From [Bacillus] enclensis (GTDB taxonomy: Bacteria; Bacillota; Bacilli; Bacillales; Bacillaceae_B), in contig NZ_KQ758484.1 of NCBI RefSeq assembly GCF_001456935.1, positions 252,793-316,792 of the forward strand: a stretch of DNA of 64,000 bases, read 5' to 3'. Shown here one piece after another: positions 26,683 to 35,484 of the stretch; within the stretch, counting starts at the first letter, position 1; each line of letters opens with the position of its first letter. Under the pieces are notes generated by a model. It saw only the letters and a program-made list of their open reading frames with translations, did not search any database and was not told the origin of the DNA. The translations under genes and the position numbers were made by a program.

Positions 26683-28449
26683 TTACCGTTTTTTGTACAA
26701 AATCCGCGACAGCACAAGCCCGATGACGCCGATCGGAATGAGGATCATCGCACGGATCGTGAAATCAAGGAACACAAGGTCTGCAAAAAAGAACTTTACA
26801 AGCGCAATCGCGAGGAATCCGATCCCGCACCATCGATAAAAAGCATCCTTCCTGCTTTCCCCCACAACCAGATACAATATCGACAGTACGGCAATCGCCA
26901 CCGTAAACGCAGTCGTCCTCGGCGTGTAATCCCAGCCGATCACGACAAAGTCCGTCGCTCTCATCACAAAGAAGAAGGCGATGAGCGTGAGCACCGATTT
27001 CAACAGAATGAGCGGAATACTCGTAAAAGCTGTACCCGACTTCCGGAAATGATCCAGCAGAAACAGGTACCCGAACACTATGAGGAAGATCGGAAGTTCC
27101 ACCCTGATGAAATCATTCACCGGTCCGATCATGACCCCGAGTAAAGAATAGAGAATAAGAATGACAGACCCGGCAAGGCCGACATAGCTCTTCCTTTTCC
27201 CGGCGAGCCACAGCAGTGCAGCAGCCTCGAGTGCGACAAGGATAAACGTCCAATCATAATCGATCCACCCGAAAATGAATAGCATGAGATGAAGGAACCC
27301 CAGAACCAGCAGGACATCCTTCGTCTGCTTCTTCTCTTCAGGCTCCATGAATGAAATTCCGATATACACGACTGTGAAGATCGCGTAATAGTGCAGCGGG
27401 ACCCCGGTATATGCATAAATACTGTTCAGCAGCGCCAGCAGGATGAAGGTCCCTGAAACGACCGCCGGGATCATCTCGGCACTGACCCGCTCATCCCGGT
27501 TCAGAACGATGAGCAGCAGGATATACGCATGCTGGATCGCAAACGGGATCAGGATCGTAAGGGTGATTTCCCCCACTCCGAAGGCAGCGAAGAAAACCAG
27601 GGTGAAATACAGCAGATAATAATGGATATTCCAGGCAATCCGGTATCGCTTCCACGTACTGAATGTGACCAGTACAAAGAACATCAAAAGCTGATATCCG
27701 TAAAACAGCCACTCATTCCTCGCATCACCCGCGAAGATGAACGGGAATAAATATGCCCCGAACCCGATCAGACACAGCACTAGCTGTGAAGAATGCTTAT
27801 GCGATACCCAAAGACCCGTCAAAATGAGCAGCAGCAGCAAAAGGTTCGTCACGATTCCCGGGATGAACCCGTATAAAATGTTTGCAGAGAATAACGTAAT
27901 GATGGCAAGGACAATGCTTCCCGATAACAGGGTGATGCCCAGTCTGCGCTGGTCTTTGATATAACGCTCGCCAAGAACGAACATCGCGATACTGAAGACA
28001 GCGCCGGTCAGGACCCTGAATCCGGGAGATAGCCATCCGTTTTGGGATGCCGCCATGAACCCCCACACGCTTCCGATTAAAAGTACAAATAAAAACACTT
28101 TCGGGAGCCAGCGCTCAACTGAGAAATCGAAGGCTGGTTTTGATGGTTTTTCCGGTTGTGATGGTGTATCTGCGGCGCCTTTTTTGGCTGCAGGCGCTTG
28201 ATGAATCTGCGGATTTTCATTTTGTTGATTGTTGTGCGGCGGTTGTTGAGTGGCCGGCTGCGGCTGTTGACTGGTTTGGGGCGTTAGCGGCGCTTGCTGT
28301 GTATCCGCTGCATCTGAGGCTTGCGGCGATTCGGGTGCATCAGTCGATGCTGCGTGCTTCGCCTTCATGAGCTGAATCTTGACGAGATTCAACTCCTTCT
28401 CAAGCGAATCGACCCGCATTTCCAGACGTTCTAACTCTTCCCTTTCCAT
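26683..28449 (-). CDS. DUF2339 polytopic membrane protein
   Basis: This 588-residue protein starts with a coiled coil (residues 1-32), then a Gln/Pro/Ala-rich linker (~35-110), then about 14-16 hydrophobic helices to the C-terminus (first WLPKVFLFVLLIGSVWGFM). That order of coiled coil, low-complexity linker and long membrane region is typical of DUF2339 proteins, whose function is unknown. GGAGGTGGGAAT precedes the ATG. The gene stands alone. An array and G-rich tract lie upstream of its start. Confidence 0.8.
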   Translation of the reverse strand: MEREELERLEMRVDSLEKELNLVKIQLMKAKHAASTDAPESPQASDAADTQQAPLTPQTSQQPQPATQQPPHNNQQNENPQIHQAPAAKKGAADTPSQPEKPSKPAFDFSVERWLPKVFLFVLLIGSVWGFMAASQNGWLSPGFRVLTGAVFSIAMFVLGERYIKDQRRLGITLLSGSIVLAIITLFSANILYGFIPGIVTNLLLLLLILTGLWVSHKHSSQLVLCLIGFGAYLFPFIFAGDARNEWLFYGYQLLMFFVLVTFSTWKRYRIAWNIHYYLLYFTLVFFAAFGVGEITLTILIPFAIQHAYILLLIVLNRDERVSAEMIPAVVSGTFILLALLNSIYAYTGVPLHYYAIFTVVYIGISFMEPEEKKQTKDVLLVLGFLHLMLFIFGWIDYDWTFILVALEAAALLWLAGKRKSYVGLAGSVILILYSLLGVMIGPVNDFIRVELPIFLIVFGYLFLLDHFRKSGTAFTSIPLILLKSVLTLIAFFFVMRATDFVVIGWDYTPRTTAFTVAIAVLSILYLVVGESRKDAFYRWCGIGFLAIALVKFFFADLVFLDFTIRAMILIPIGVIGLVLSRILYKKR

Positions 28450-28534
28450 ATTCCCACCTCCTTACTGTTATTTATACAGTACCGGCTGAGATATTTCCTT
28501 TCTTTTTAAGATATTTTTCGCGTTTGTTTTTGGT

Positions 28535-28610
28535 GTGGGGTGTCAATGGGGTGTCGGGTTTGGATGGAATGGGGATGGGGCTGGAGATGCGCCAAGGGGG
28601 TGGGGCATTG
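28535..28610 (+). other. G-rich tract with quadruplex potential
   Basis: The + strand carries repeated G3-G5 runs (GGGG at ~28537, 28547, 28571, 28577 and GGGGG-TGGGG near 28597) within 76 nt and few Cs. It lies between the DUF2339 promoter region and the array at 28714. Four-run spacing is compatible with a G-quadruplex; this is a sequence impression only. Confidence 0.45.
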
Positions 28611-28713
28611 AATGGAAAGAGGTGTCGGGTTGTGCCGATTGGGTTTGTAGTATTGGATATGGCGATATGCAAGGCAGGGGGATATACCCCGATGGGCCGG
28701 CGAGCAGGTTTAT

Positions 28714-28960
28714 GGGCGATACTTTTGAGGTTAAGGGCGATATCAGTGAGATAAGGGCGGGATTTTTGTTTTATGGGCGGAATCCGGGATTTAAGGGCGA
28801 ACTGGAGATTTTTCGACAGGGTCCGGGTGGGGTAAGTCGGGATATACCCCAACAGGTGTTCAATTTGTTTTATGAGCGATATCTCTGTATTTATGCGCGA
28901 AATCCCCGGTATATGCGCGAAATATGAAATATATGCGCGAACTGTCGATTATCCGACAAA
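28714..28960 (-). repeat. 20-bp-period degenerate array, word CGCCC/CGCGC
   Basis: On the + strand GGGCG occurs at 28714, 28735, 28755, 28775 and 28795, and after a 79-bp gap GAGCG/GCGCG at 28874, 28895, 28915 and 28935. The gap is close to four periods, so the two halves remain nearly in phase. Read on the minus strand the unit is CGCCC-TTAAATCC-n-GATT or CGCGCATATA. Cores such as ATAT-GAA-ATAT (28921) and AATC-CGG-GATT (28780) are palindromic. The long ORFs over this stretch are artefacts. Confidence 0.75.
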
Positions 28961-29064
28961 TTCCGACACCGCCAACCTCTCGAATACCCGCACAGCAGAC
29001 ACCAAACTCATACTGTTACAACTGCAATCACTCATGATATCCCGTAACCACTAATCCTTACACA

Positions 29065-29094
29065 CAAAAAACCCCGCCCCAAAACCCGGGACGG
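29065..29094 (-). terminator. Terminator of the yitT-like gene
   Basis: On the minus strand CCGTCCC pairs with GGGGCGG (one wobble), then GGTTTTTT. Confidence 0.8.
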
Positions 29095-29110
29095 AGTTCC
29101 ACACAAAACC

Positions 29111-29959
29111 CTAAGCCAACCGCTTAAAATTCTGTCCCAATATTTCGTTCATCGTGTGCACCGTGATGAAGGCACGGTTGTCGATCTGGGTGATGAAGCC
29201 TCTCAGCTTAGAGAAATCTTTGCGGCCCAGGATCGTCGTGATCACTTCTTTTTCATCAGAAGTGAAGGCTCCTTTTGCCGTGTGGATCGTCGCGCCTTTT
29301 CCAAGTTCGTGCACGATGAATGATTTGATTTCATCACTGTATTTGCTGATAATCACAATTTCTTTGTTTGAATTGAACTGCTGCAGGGTATAGTCGATAA
29401 CGAGTCCGTTCAGGATGACACCAAAGAACGCATACATACCAACCTGCGGCCCAAACAGTACGGCAGAGGAAAGTGCGATAAATAAGTCAGCCAGCAGGAC
29501 TCCCCTGCCTACTTCTATATTGAAAAATTTATTAAAGATCAATGCCAGGATATCGGTCCCGCCTGTTGATGCCTGCTGGTGGAACACGATCGCCATGCCG
29601 GTTGCGGCGATGCATTGACCGATGATCAATTGAATCAGGATATCATCGCTTAACGGCTGACTCATCGGTGCAACGATTTCCAAGAGCCATACATAGAACG
29701 ACAGCGCAAAGCTTGCATAAATTGTTTTTGCACCAAAGCTGAACCCAAGAAAAATGACTCCGACAATGAACAGCAGAATATTAATGATAATCATGAACAG
29801 CCCGAGTGACAGCCCCGGGAACAAGTCGTTCATGATGATCGACAATCCGCTGACTCCCCCTGTCGCTAAATTATTTGGCGATAAGAAAAAGTGAACATTG
29901 ATGGATACAAGGAACGCACCAAGGTTCATCATGATGAAGGAAAATAATCTTTGTCGCAT
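29111..29959 (-). CDS. YitT-family membrane protein
   Basis: This 282-residue protein has six hydrophobic segments in residues ~10-180 (YitT/DUF161 region: NLATGGVSGLSII, QQASTGGTDILALI) and a cytoplasmic C-terminal DUF2179 domain (~220-275: GATIHTAKGAFTSDEKEVITTILGRKDFSKL, IDNRAFITV). The family is widespread in Bacillus and its transport substrate is unknown. ATG 29959 is 8 nt after AAAGGAGG; the GTG just before it is 5 nt away and less likely. It is a single-gene unit. Confidence 0.9.
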   Translation of the reverse strand: MRQRLFSFIMMNLGAFLVSINVHFFLSPNNLATGGVSGLSIIMNDLFPGLSLGLFMIIINILLFIVGVIFLGFSFGAKTIYASFALSFYVWLLEIVAPMSQPLSDDILIQLIIGQCIAATGMAIVFHQQASTGGTDILALIFNKFFNIEVGRGVLLADLFIALSSAVLFGPQVGMYAFFGVILNGLVIDYTLQQFNSNKEIVIISKYSDEIKSFIVHELGKGATIHTAKGAFTSDEKEVITTILGRKDFSKLRGFITQIDNRAFITVHTMNEILGQNFKRLA

Positions 29960-30167
29960 CACCGCAACCTCCTTTATTGTTTAGTATTTTAGGTTTTTCC
30001 GTAAATGATTGAACAACGGGATTATAAAGCCCGCAAACACCCTTTGTAAAGGGAATGCGGCCAAAAAAATAAGGTTTAATAATTGTGACAATTGCAAGGG
30101 TTTGCAAATGCCTCTCTGCCAGGGTGGAGGGGTTATTTTTTATGAGGAACGTTATACTGATATTTAC

Positions 30168-30197
30168 AAAAAAGACCCTCCTCCAAAGAAGAGAGCC
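30168..30197 (-). terminator. Terminator of the EamA exporter gene
   Basis: On the minus strand GGCTCTCTTC pairs with GAGGAGGGTC with wobbles, followed by TTTTTT. Confidence 0.75.
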
Positions 30198-30202
30198 ACT
30201 AT

Positions 30203-31102
30203 CTAGCTATATTGTTTTCCCGAATGCATCGTCTTGAAATGAAGCTGCGGAATCGCAATTCCGATCAAGATGAGGATGATCCCCATCATCTGCAGCGCTG
30301 TGACCTGCTCATGAAGGATCAACATTGCCGACAAAATCGCTGCGGGCAATTCCGCTGCACCGAGAATTGTCGTGATGCTGGAATCGAGATGCGGTGAACC
30401 AATCGCCAGAAAAACGACCGGAAAGATCGTTCCAACGACCGCCACCGCCAACCCGAACTCACCCATGTCTATCAACCGCGCCGGCTCCCTTATAAAAGAA
30501 GGCTGAAGCGCCAAAATCACAACCAACATGCCTCCAAATGTGATCAACAGACTTTTTTGAATGGTAGGCACCCCTCTCGCCACCTTTCCGCTCAGGAAAA
30601 GGAATAGCGCAAACGTGAAAGCCGCAGCGACTCCATAAAGGATTCCAGGGATATTCTCAGTCCAGTTAAAGCCTCCCGAAGAAGCAATGCCTCCTGCAAG
30701 TACCGTCCCCATCCACAGGAAAGCAGACGATACGAGCTTTTTATTCGCTGGCCATTTTTTCATATATAGCGCTTCGATCAGAAGTCCGATCCAGGTAAAT
30801 TGAAATAACATGACAACGGCAATCGTCGCCGGCACCTTGCTTAAGCTGAGGCCGTAAAAAACGCCGGTCATGGATAGCAGCGCTCCGATTCCAAACAAAG
30901 AGAGCACCTGCTTCAGAGAAACCTTCACTTTTTTGGTAAAAAGAAAAGCCGCCAGCAGCATCATCAGACCGAATAGATATTGAACCCCCGTTATCTCCGT
31001 TACGGTGTAACCCTCCGCAAACCCGAGCTTCACCACAGAAGCATGGATGCCGTAGCTGCTTGCACCTGCAAGGACACATAGTGATGCGTTGATTGGTTTC
31101 AT
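30203..31102 (-). CDS. EamA/DMT-family transporter
   Basis: This 299-residue protein has ten predicted membrane helices arranged as two EamA repeats (first starting SLCVLAGASSYGIHASVVKLGF, second near GFNWTENIPGILYGVAAAF). The family exports amino acids, metabolites or toxic analogues; no substrate can be assigned. Late in the second repeat, GSPHLDSSITTILGAAELPAAILSAML is a typical EamA helix pair. It is a single gene with its own terminator. Confidence 0.85.
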   Translation of the reverse strand: MKPINASLCVLAGASSYGIHASVVKLGFAEGYTVTEITGVQYLFGLMMLLAAFLFTKKVKVSLKQVLSLFGIGALLSMTGVFYGLSLSKVPATIAVVMLFQFTWIGLLIEALYMKKWPANKKLVSSAFLWMGTVLAGGIASSGGFNWTENIPGILYGVAAAFTFALFLFLSGKVARGVPTIQKSLLITFGGMLVVILALQPSFIREPARLIDMGEFGLAVAVVGTIFPVVFLAIGSPHLDSSITTILGAAELPAAILSAMLILHEQVTALQMMGIILILIGIAIPQLHFKTMHSGKQYS

Positions 31103-31188
31103 CCTGCCCCCTCCTCTTCAATTACGTCTCAAGCAAGTATAATCCCGCGGAGATTATTTCGGCAATAGAAATATGGGCCCATAAAGAT

Positions 31189-31232
31189 AAAAGCCCGTCC
31201 CGTACTGCTTTAACGCAGTGCGGGACGGGCCT
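31189..31232 (-). terminator. Terminator of queF
   Basis: The near-perfect 16-bp hairpin GCCCGTCCCGCACTGC / GCAGTACGGGACGGGC (minus strand) is followed by TTTTATC. Confidence 0.85.
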
Positions 31233-31240
31233 TCAAGCCT

Positions 31241-31738
31241 TTACCGGTTATCGATTTTCTCCGGATACAGATCATGGTTCATCAAGCGGTGGTCCGCCAT
31301 TGTTTCATATTTTGTACCGGGTTTTCCGTAGTTGCAGTACGGGTCGATGGAGATTCCTCCGCGCGGCGTGAATTTGCCCCATACTTCGATGTAGCGCGGG
31401 TCCATCAGTTCGATGAGATCGTTCATGATGATGTTCATGCAGTCTTCATGGAAATCACCGTGATTCCTGAAGCTGAACAGATAAAGCTTCAATGACTTGC
31501 TCTCTACCATTTTTTGATCGGGGATGTAGCTGATATAAATGGTTGCGAAATCAGGCTGGCCGGTCTTAGGACAGAGACTTGTAAACTCCGGACAGTTGAA
31601 CTTCACGAAATAATCACGGTTCGGGTGCTTATTATCAAATGATTCAAGAATCTCCGGGGAATATTCGAACAAATAGTTTGTTCCTTGATTTCCCAGCAAG
31701 GTAATATCTGTTAATTCTTCATCTTTTCTGCCTGACAT
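31241..31738 (-). CDS. queF: NADPH-dependent preQ0 reductase QueF
   Basis: This 165-residue cytoplasmic enzyme reduces 7-cyano-7-deazaguanine (preQ0) to preQ1 in queuosine biosynthesis. It is the short, unimodular form. The catalytic Cys lies in [14 protein letters not shown], the QueF motif is [21 protein letters not shown], and the end is [14 protein letters not shown] 31738 (MSGRKDEEL) has GGGAGG upstream and gives the same length as B. subtilis QueF; the longer frame is rejected. queC/D/E are not nearby, so the gene is a solitary member. A preQ1-I riboswitch precedes it. Confidence 0.96.
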   Translation of the reverse strand: MSGRKDEELTDITLLGNQGTNYLFEYSPEILESFDNKHPNRDYFVKFNCPEFTSLCPKTGQPDFATIYISYIPDQKMVESKSLKLYLFSFRNHGDFHEDCMNIIMNDLIELMDPRYIEVWGKFTPRGGISIDPYCNYGKPGTKYETMADHRLMNHDLYPEKIDNR

Positions 31739-31902
31739 ATTAAAATCCTCCCATTCATTGTACACAGAAATAAAGGAGGACATAGCATTAGCCTGTTTAA
31801 AAACAGCAGCAATCCGCATTTTTGCAATTCCCTCTGCTGACTGTTACGCTTAGTAGATAATGATTTTCTAGATTTTAGAAAAACCATTCGTTTCATAGAA
31901 AC

Positions 31903-31938
31903 ATAGTTTTTTATAGAGGGTTAATGCTATGAACCTCT
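31903..31938 (-). ncRNA. preQ1-I riboswitch upstream of queF
   Basis: The minus strand reads AGAGGTTCATAGC, then ATTAACCCTCTATAAAAAACTA, matching the preQ1 class I pattern: P1 arms AGAGG/CCTCT, the GGTTC...AGC loop, then the A-rich tail ending in AAAAACTA. The ~36-nt size is also right. The expression platform is unclear: hairpins GTTTC-TAT-GAAAC and an AT-rich inverted repeat at 31860-31886 follow, with no clear T-tract terminator. Confidence 0.88.
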
Positions 31939-31949
31939 CTCAAGTTATG

Positions 31950-32184
31950 TGAGCGTCATATAGTTGTACAGAGGTTATCATAAATAAGATTGCTAAGAAA
32001 GTCAACATGCTGATGCCGGTGATTCCTGGACCCGTATCCCTTGAATAAAGCAAGGCTGGTCCACACTTTTATATTCATTATATGGATGGTTTTTCTAAGT
32101 CGTTTTCTTAGAGGAATTTCACAATATATGTGGAATATAATTACGTAGTTGTCTTTCCTCACCTTTAGAAGGGGGTAATAATGC
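31950..32184. other. Divergent promoter region between queF leader and the B12-domain gene
   Basis: No ORF with a ribosome binding site is seen. GAAGGGGGTAATAATGC before 32185 is the ribosome binding site of the B12-domain gene. I see no convincing sigma-B or other special promoter. Confidence 0.35.
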
Positions 32185-32850
32185 ATGAAACAGCTTGTCC
32201 CCACCTTTACCAAATTAATACTGAAGGGTGATGTTCAGGCATTGTCTGAACTTTATACTTCTTCGATACAGGGCCGTACAGATTCCCTTACTTTCTATGA
32301 ATCTGTTGTAAGACCTTCCATGTATCGCATTGGTGATCTTTGGGAGAAAAATCAAATCACTGTGGCTGAAGAACATTTAGCTACGGCCACCTTAAAATAT
32401 TTGCTTGCAAGCGTCTATACTCCATACGAAGTGTCCGAACGCCGCCCAAAAGGCCTCTTATTCTGCATAGAAGGCGAGCAGCACAGCCTGGGACTTGAAC
32501 TTGCAAACGAGGTATTCAAAGAGCAGCATTGGAATACACGCTATCTGGGAGCAAATGTGCCGATCCGGGATGCAGTCACATTCGTCAAAGCCTGGAAACC
32601 TCAGGCAGTTGCAATATCCATCGGGATGACAACGACAATACAGCAGCTGAAAGAGTGCCTTGAGGAGATAGAGAAAGTGCAGCCGGATATAAAGATCCTG
32701 GTTGGCGGAAGGCTTATCTCCCACTACAAACTTGAATTCTTGAAAAAGGATTCAATCAAAACCTTTTATGATTTAAGGGAATTGAACGAGTACTTAGAGG
32801 AGCATGCCGATCAGTTCCTTGCACTGATAGAAGAAAAAATATCAAACTGA
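32185..32850 (+). CDS. Stand-alone cobalamin-binding sensor, CarH-like light module
   Basis: This 221-residue protein has a helical B12-cap domain (residues ~1-82) and a Rossmann B12-binding domain (~88-205). The cap holds W53-x9-E63-H64 (LWEKNQITVAEEH), the motif of CarH-type adenosylcobalamin photoreceptors. The lower-ligand motif is E98-x-H100-x2-G103 (EQHSLG), the usual Asp being Glu. ISIGMTTT and LVGGR complete the cobalamin site. The MerR-like DNA-binding domain of CarH is absent, so output must go through another protein, perhaps the PAS-like product of the next gene (83 nt downstream). Sensing of light or B12 is inference. Confidence 0.8.
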   Translation: MKQLVPTFTKLILKGDVQALSELYTSSIQGRTDSLTFYESVVRPSMYRIGDLWEKNQITVAEEHLATATLKYLLASVYTPYEVSERRPKGLLFCIEGEQHSLGLELANEVFKEQHWNTRYLGANVPIRDAVTFVKAWKPQAVAISIGMTTTIQQLKECLEEIEKVQPDIKILVGGRLISHYKLEFLKKDSIKTFYDLRELNEYLEEHADQFLALIEEKISN

Positions 32851-32933
32851 AGGTTCCTCTCACAATTAACCGGCACTTCATCTCGGAGATGCCGGAACAA
32901 TGGTGTCCGTAACCTTTCACAGGGAGGGATACT

Positions 32934-33431
32934 GTGGAAAATCTTGATTTCTGTCCGATCCCCTATCTGATATTGGATAGGGGATTAAACGTCCTTGATG
33001 CCTCTGACTCAGGGTATGACCTTTTAAAGCGGGGAGAAAGTTTCCTCTCGATTCTTGAAGAAGAAAGCTCCCCTAAATTTGCCCGGATCATCCATAAAGA
33101 TCTATCCGGAAAAATGGAAGTGAATCTGAAAAAGAATTCTTCCTTTGAACTTGTCGATCTATTCTACAGGTTTTCAGATGTACAGCAGCGGTTTCATATG
33201 GCGGTCATCACAAAAGACAACGAATATGAGAAAGTCTCGCAGCAGATGAACGGCTTATTCGACCGACTTGGGGAATCGAATATCGTCAGGAAAGATACAA
33301 ATCATAGAGAAGTATTGGCAAGCGTTTCATCACTCTACTTAAAATTGACCAATACGAGTGATTGGAATAGGGAAGAAGTCATGGATCGGGTGAAAGAAAT
33401 TGAAATCCTCCTTATGAAAAATGTACAATAA
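32934..33431 (+). CDS. PAS-like small sensory protein
   Basis: This 165-residue cytoplasmic protein has a GTG start after AGGGAGGG. Residues ~5-100 (CPIPYLILDRGLNVLDASDSGYDLLKRGESFLSILEEESSPKF, FELVDLFYRFSDVQQRFHMAVITKD) have the pattern of a PAS fold. The remainder is a helical tail with no kinase, STAS or DNA-binding domain. It follows the B12-sensor gene on the same strand and is probably cotranscribed, so a joint signalling role is plausible. No exact family is recognised. Confidence 0.6.
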   Translation: MENLDFCPIPYLILDRGLNVLDASDSGYDLLKRGESFLSILEEESSPKFARIIHKDLSGKMEVNLKKNSSFELVDLFYRFSDVQQRFHMAVITKDNEYEKVSQQMNGLFDRLGESNIVRKDTNHREVLASVSSLYLKLTNTSDWNREEVMDRVKEIEILLMKNVQ

Positions 33432-33466
33432 AGATGTACATCATTTCAAAGTTGGGAGAATCGAAT

Positions 33467-34024
33467 ATGACTTTACTTGGAAATCTGCTTGAGTACAATC
33501 AGAAATTTGTAGAAGAAAAATCATATGAAGAGTATAGGACGACTAAGTTTCCAGACAAACGGCTTGTTATTTTGACGTGTATGGATACGCGCCTTGTCGA
33601 GCTTCTTCCTAAATCAATGAATATGAAAAACGGCGATGTGAAAATCGTCAAGAATGCCGGAGCGGTTGTTGCCCATCCATACGGAAGTATCATGCGAAGC
33701 CTGTTGGTTGCAGTGTATGAGCTTCAGGCGGACGAAGTCCTCGTCATCGGCCATCATGAATGCGGAATGAGCGCCCTCAACAGTGAACACATCATCGGTA
33801 AGATGAAAGAGCGCGGCATCGACGAAGACACGTTTAACACTCTGAGTTACTCAGGGATCGACCTGCACGACTGGCTGAAAGGCTTCAATTCCGTTGAAGA
33901 AAGTGTTTCCCACAGCGTCGACATGATCAAAAACCACCCGCTGATGGATAAAAACATCCCCGTCCACGGACTTGTCATCTCTCCCGAAACCGGGAAGCTT
34001 GATTTGGTTGTGGAAGGATATTAA
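33467..34024 (+). CDS. Beta-class carbonic anhydrase (YtiB-like)
   Basis: This 185-residue zinc enzyme interconverts CO2 and bicarbonate. Zinc and catalytic residues are visible: C-x-D-x-R in LTCMDTRLVELL (residues ~35-46) and H-x2-C in VIGHHECGMSA (~93-103). VKNAGAVVAHPYGSIMRSL lies between them. ATG 33467 is 8 nt after GGGAGA; the upstream ATG at 33434 has no ribosome binding site. The size matches YtiB. It is separated from the sensor genes by its own translation signals but may share their transcript (35-nt gap), ending at a strong terminator. Confidence 0.92.
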   Translation: MTLLGNLLEYNQKFVEEKSYEEYRTTKFPDKRLVILTCMDTRLVELLPKSMNMKNGDVKIVKNAGAVVAHPYGSIMRSLLVAVYELQADEVLVIGHHECGMSALNSEHIIGKMKERGIDEDTFNTLSYSGIDLHDWLKGFNSVEESVSHSVDMIKNHPLMDKNIPVHGLVISPETGKLDLVVEGY

Positions 34025-34036
34025 GTTTATGAAAGA

Positions 34037-34076
34037 AGGACAGCCCCCTCCACATTGGGGGGCTGTCCTTTTTTTG
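34037..34076 (+). terminator. Terminator after carbonic anhydrase
   Basis: AAGGACAGCCCCC pairs with GGGGGCTGTCCTT, followed by Ts. Confidence 0.9.
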
Positions 34077-34099
34077 ATTTCATGCCGGCCTTTTTAATA

Positions 34100-34262
34100 A
34101 TAGAAATGCCGTTTTGATTATAAATCCATTTTTCCACTATTACTGGTCAATTTTTAAAAATACAATTTTTGAATTCGATAATAAAATGCCGATTTCCGCT
34201 ATTAAATCTTTGATTATCGATAATAAATTCTTCATTTTCGATAATAAATTTATGAGCTGTTT
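34100..34262 (+). repeat. 21-bp-period AT-rich array, word TCGATAATAAA
   Basis: The CG of CGATAATAAA/CGCTATTAAA recurs at 34176, 34197, 34218 and 34239, exactly 21 bp apart. Weaker units precede it at similar spacing (34095-34170). Cores are palindromic with differing arms: AAATCC-ATTT (34122), AAAAAT-AC-AATTTTT (34156), AATC-TTT-GATT (34205), AAAT-TCTTC-ATTT (34226). It lies between two convergent genes, after a terminator. Confidence 0.72.
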
Positions 34263-34386
34263 CGTTCGGCATCAGAGTCCCGGGATAAATCCTGAGGATT
34301 GAAGAAAAAATCACATGATTGCCGGCTGCATGCATATGTTTTAACTGAAATAAGACTCTTTCTCAAAAAAAATCTCCTGATTCATT

Positions 34387-35100
34387 CTATTTATTCGAGA
34401 AATCCTTCAATTCTTTCAGTATCGGCATCTTCTCCATATCGTCTTCGCTGACGTGGTCCCACTCGATCCCTTCAGGCTTTTCGTACGGCGTATGTGTCTC
34501 CACTCCGCCCTTCTCTGTAAAGATCCAATCGACCGCCAAATCATATGAGTCCCTCGGGATATCATCATCCACCAGCTGTTCACTGTTTATGGTGGTGATG
34601 ACCGGGACGGGTTTGTTGCCGATTTCACGGAGGATCGCATATTCGCGGTCGGCATACCCTTCCCCTTTTCCAAGCCTTCTGCCGTCCATGTGAATTGCGA
34701 CAGAACCCACAACAATCAAGTCGATTTCAGGAATGTCAGTAAGGGGCACTACTTTCCCATATGAATTCATATGTTTGATACTCGCCGCTTTCCTCTCTTC
34801 CCCACTCGGCACCCACTCAGGCTTGATCATAACAAACCCATCCTTCAGCCTCGGCGTAGGAATGAGTAGGGTCTTACCATCTTTCAAGACAGAAGTCCTT
34901 AGTGGCAGCTGTGGTGCATCAGGATTCACTTTAACCACTTTTGCGTTTTTATAGAAATCCATTTCCTGCATATGTTTCGCCGCCGCTTCCGCCCCTTTGA
35001 AGTTAGGGATGCGATTGACCAGCGGGAACGGAAAACGTCCCAGTTTTTTTTCGGTCAGGCTGTTCCACACTTGGTGACGGATTTCTTCTTTTGTCCTCAT
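34387..35100 (-). CDS. 5-formyltetrahydrofolate cyclo-ligase family protein
   Basis: This 237-residue protein is related to 5-formyl-THF cyclo-ligase / MTHFSD. The family signature is present as RRLGKGEGYADREYAIL near residue 140, where the G-K-G-x-G-Y-x-D motif holds nucleotide and substrate. The N-terminal part (residues 1-60) is divergent and lacks the usual basic ATP-binding start, so the reaction may differ from folate ring closure. GGAGGAATACCGG precedes the ATG. It is the first of three short genes running leftward from 35.8 kb. Confidence 0.78.
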   Translation of the reverse strand: MRTKEEIRHQVWNSLTEKKLGRFPFPLVNRIPNFKGAEAAAKHMQEMDFYKNAKVVKVNPDAPQLPLRTSVLKDGKTLLIPTPRLKDGFVMIKPEWVPSGEERKAASIKHMNSYGKVVPLTDIPEIDLIVVGSVAIHMDGRRLGKGEGYADREYAILREIGNKPVPVITTINSEQLVDDDIPRDSYDLAVDWIFTEKGGVETHTPYEKPEGIEWDHVSEDDMEKMPILKELKDFSNK

Positions 35101-35178
35101 CCGGTATTCCTCCTTTACCTTTCATTCTTCTCTTACTATCAATACACGAAAAGCAAAACCGCACAACATCTGCGCGGT

Positions 35179-35451
35179 TTACTTCTCTTCAATATACTTT
35201 TTCATTTTTTCCAGCAGAGCACGGGAATCATCAGCGGGAGTGAATTCCCCATCCACCAGGGCATAAGGTGACTTTTTGCATTCCTTGCACCTGCTCTGGC
35301 ATTCGTACTCTTTATATATGACGTTCTTTCTGTTCAGGAACTCACTATACTCAGGCATAGTCTCTTCAGTTAAAAACCGATCCAGGTTCTTCTCGCAAAA
35401 TTCGACTGTGACATTCTTTCGTTTTGAAAAAAGTTGATTGATAAACTTCAC
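35179..35451 (-). CDS. DUF1450 small Cys-rich protein
   Basis: This 90-residue protein has EFCEKNLDRF near the N-terminus and a C-x3-C-x2-C cluster (CQSRCKECKKSPYALVDGEF) at ~53-72. This is the DUF1450 pattern seen in YuzB-like Bacillus proteins and is of unknown function; thioredoxin-like or metal-binding behaviour is possible. It has its own spacing from neighbours (78 and 33 nt). Confidence 0.8.
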   Translation of the reverse strand: MKFINQLFSKRKNVTVEFCEKNLDRFLTEETMPEYSEFLNRKNVIYKEYECQSRCKECKKSPYALVDGEFTPADDSRALLEKMKKYIEEK

Positions 35452-35484
35452 TGGTAAGTCATCCTTTATATAAAGTTCAAGTTT

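Noticed and set aside
28535..28927. 130-residue ORF on the + strand over the G-rich tract and array
   Set aside because: It is produced by the 20-bp units and G-rich sequence, has no ribosome binding site and has a repetitive peptide without protein-like composition.
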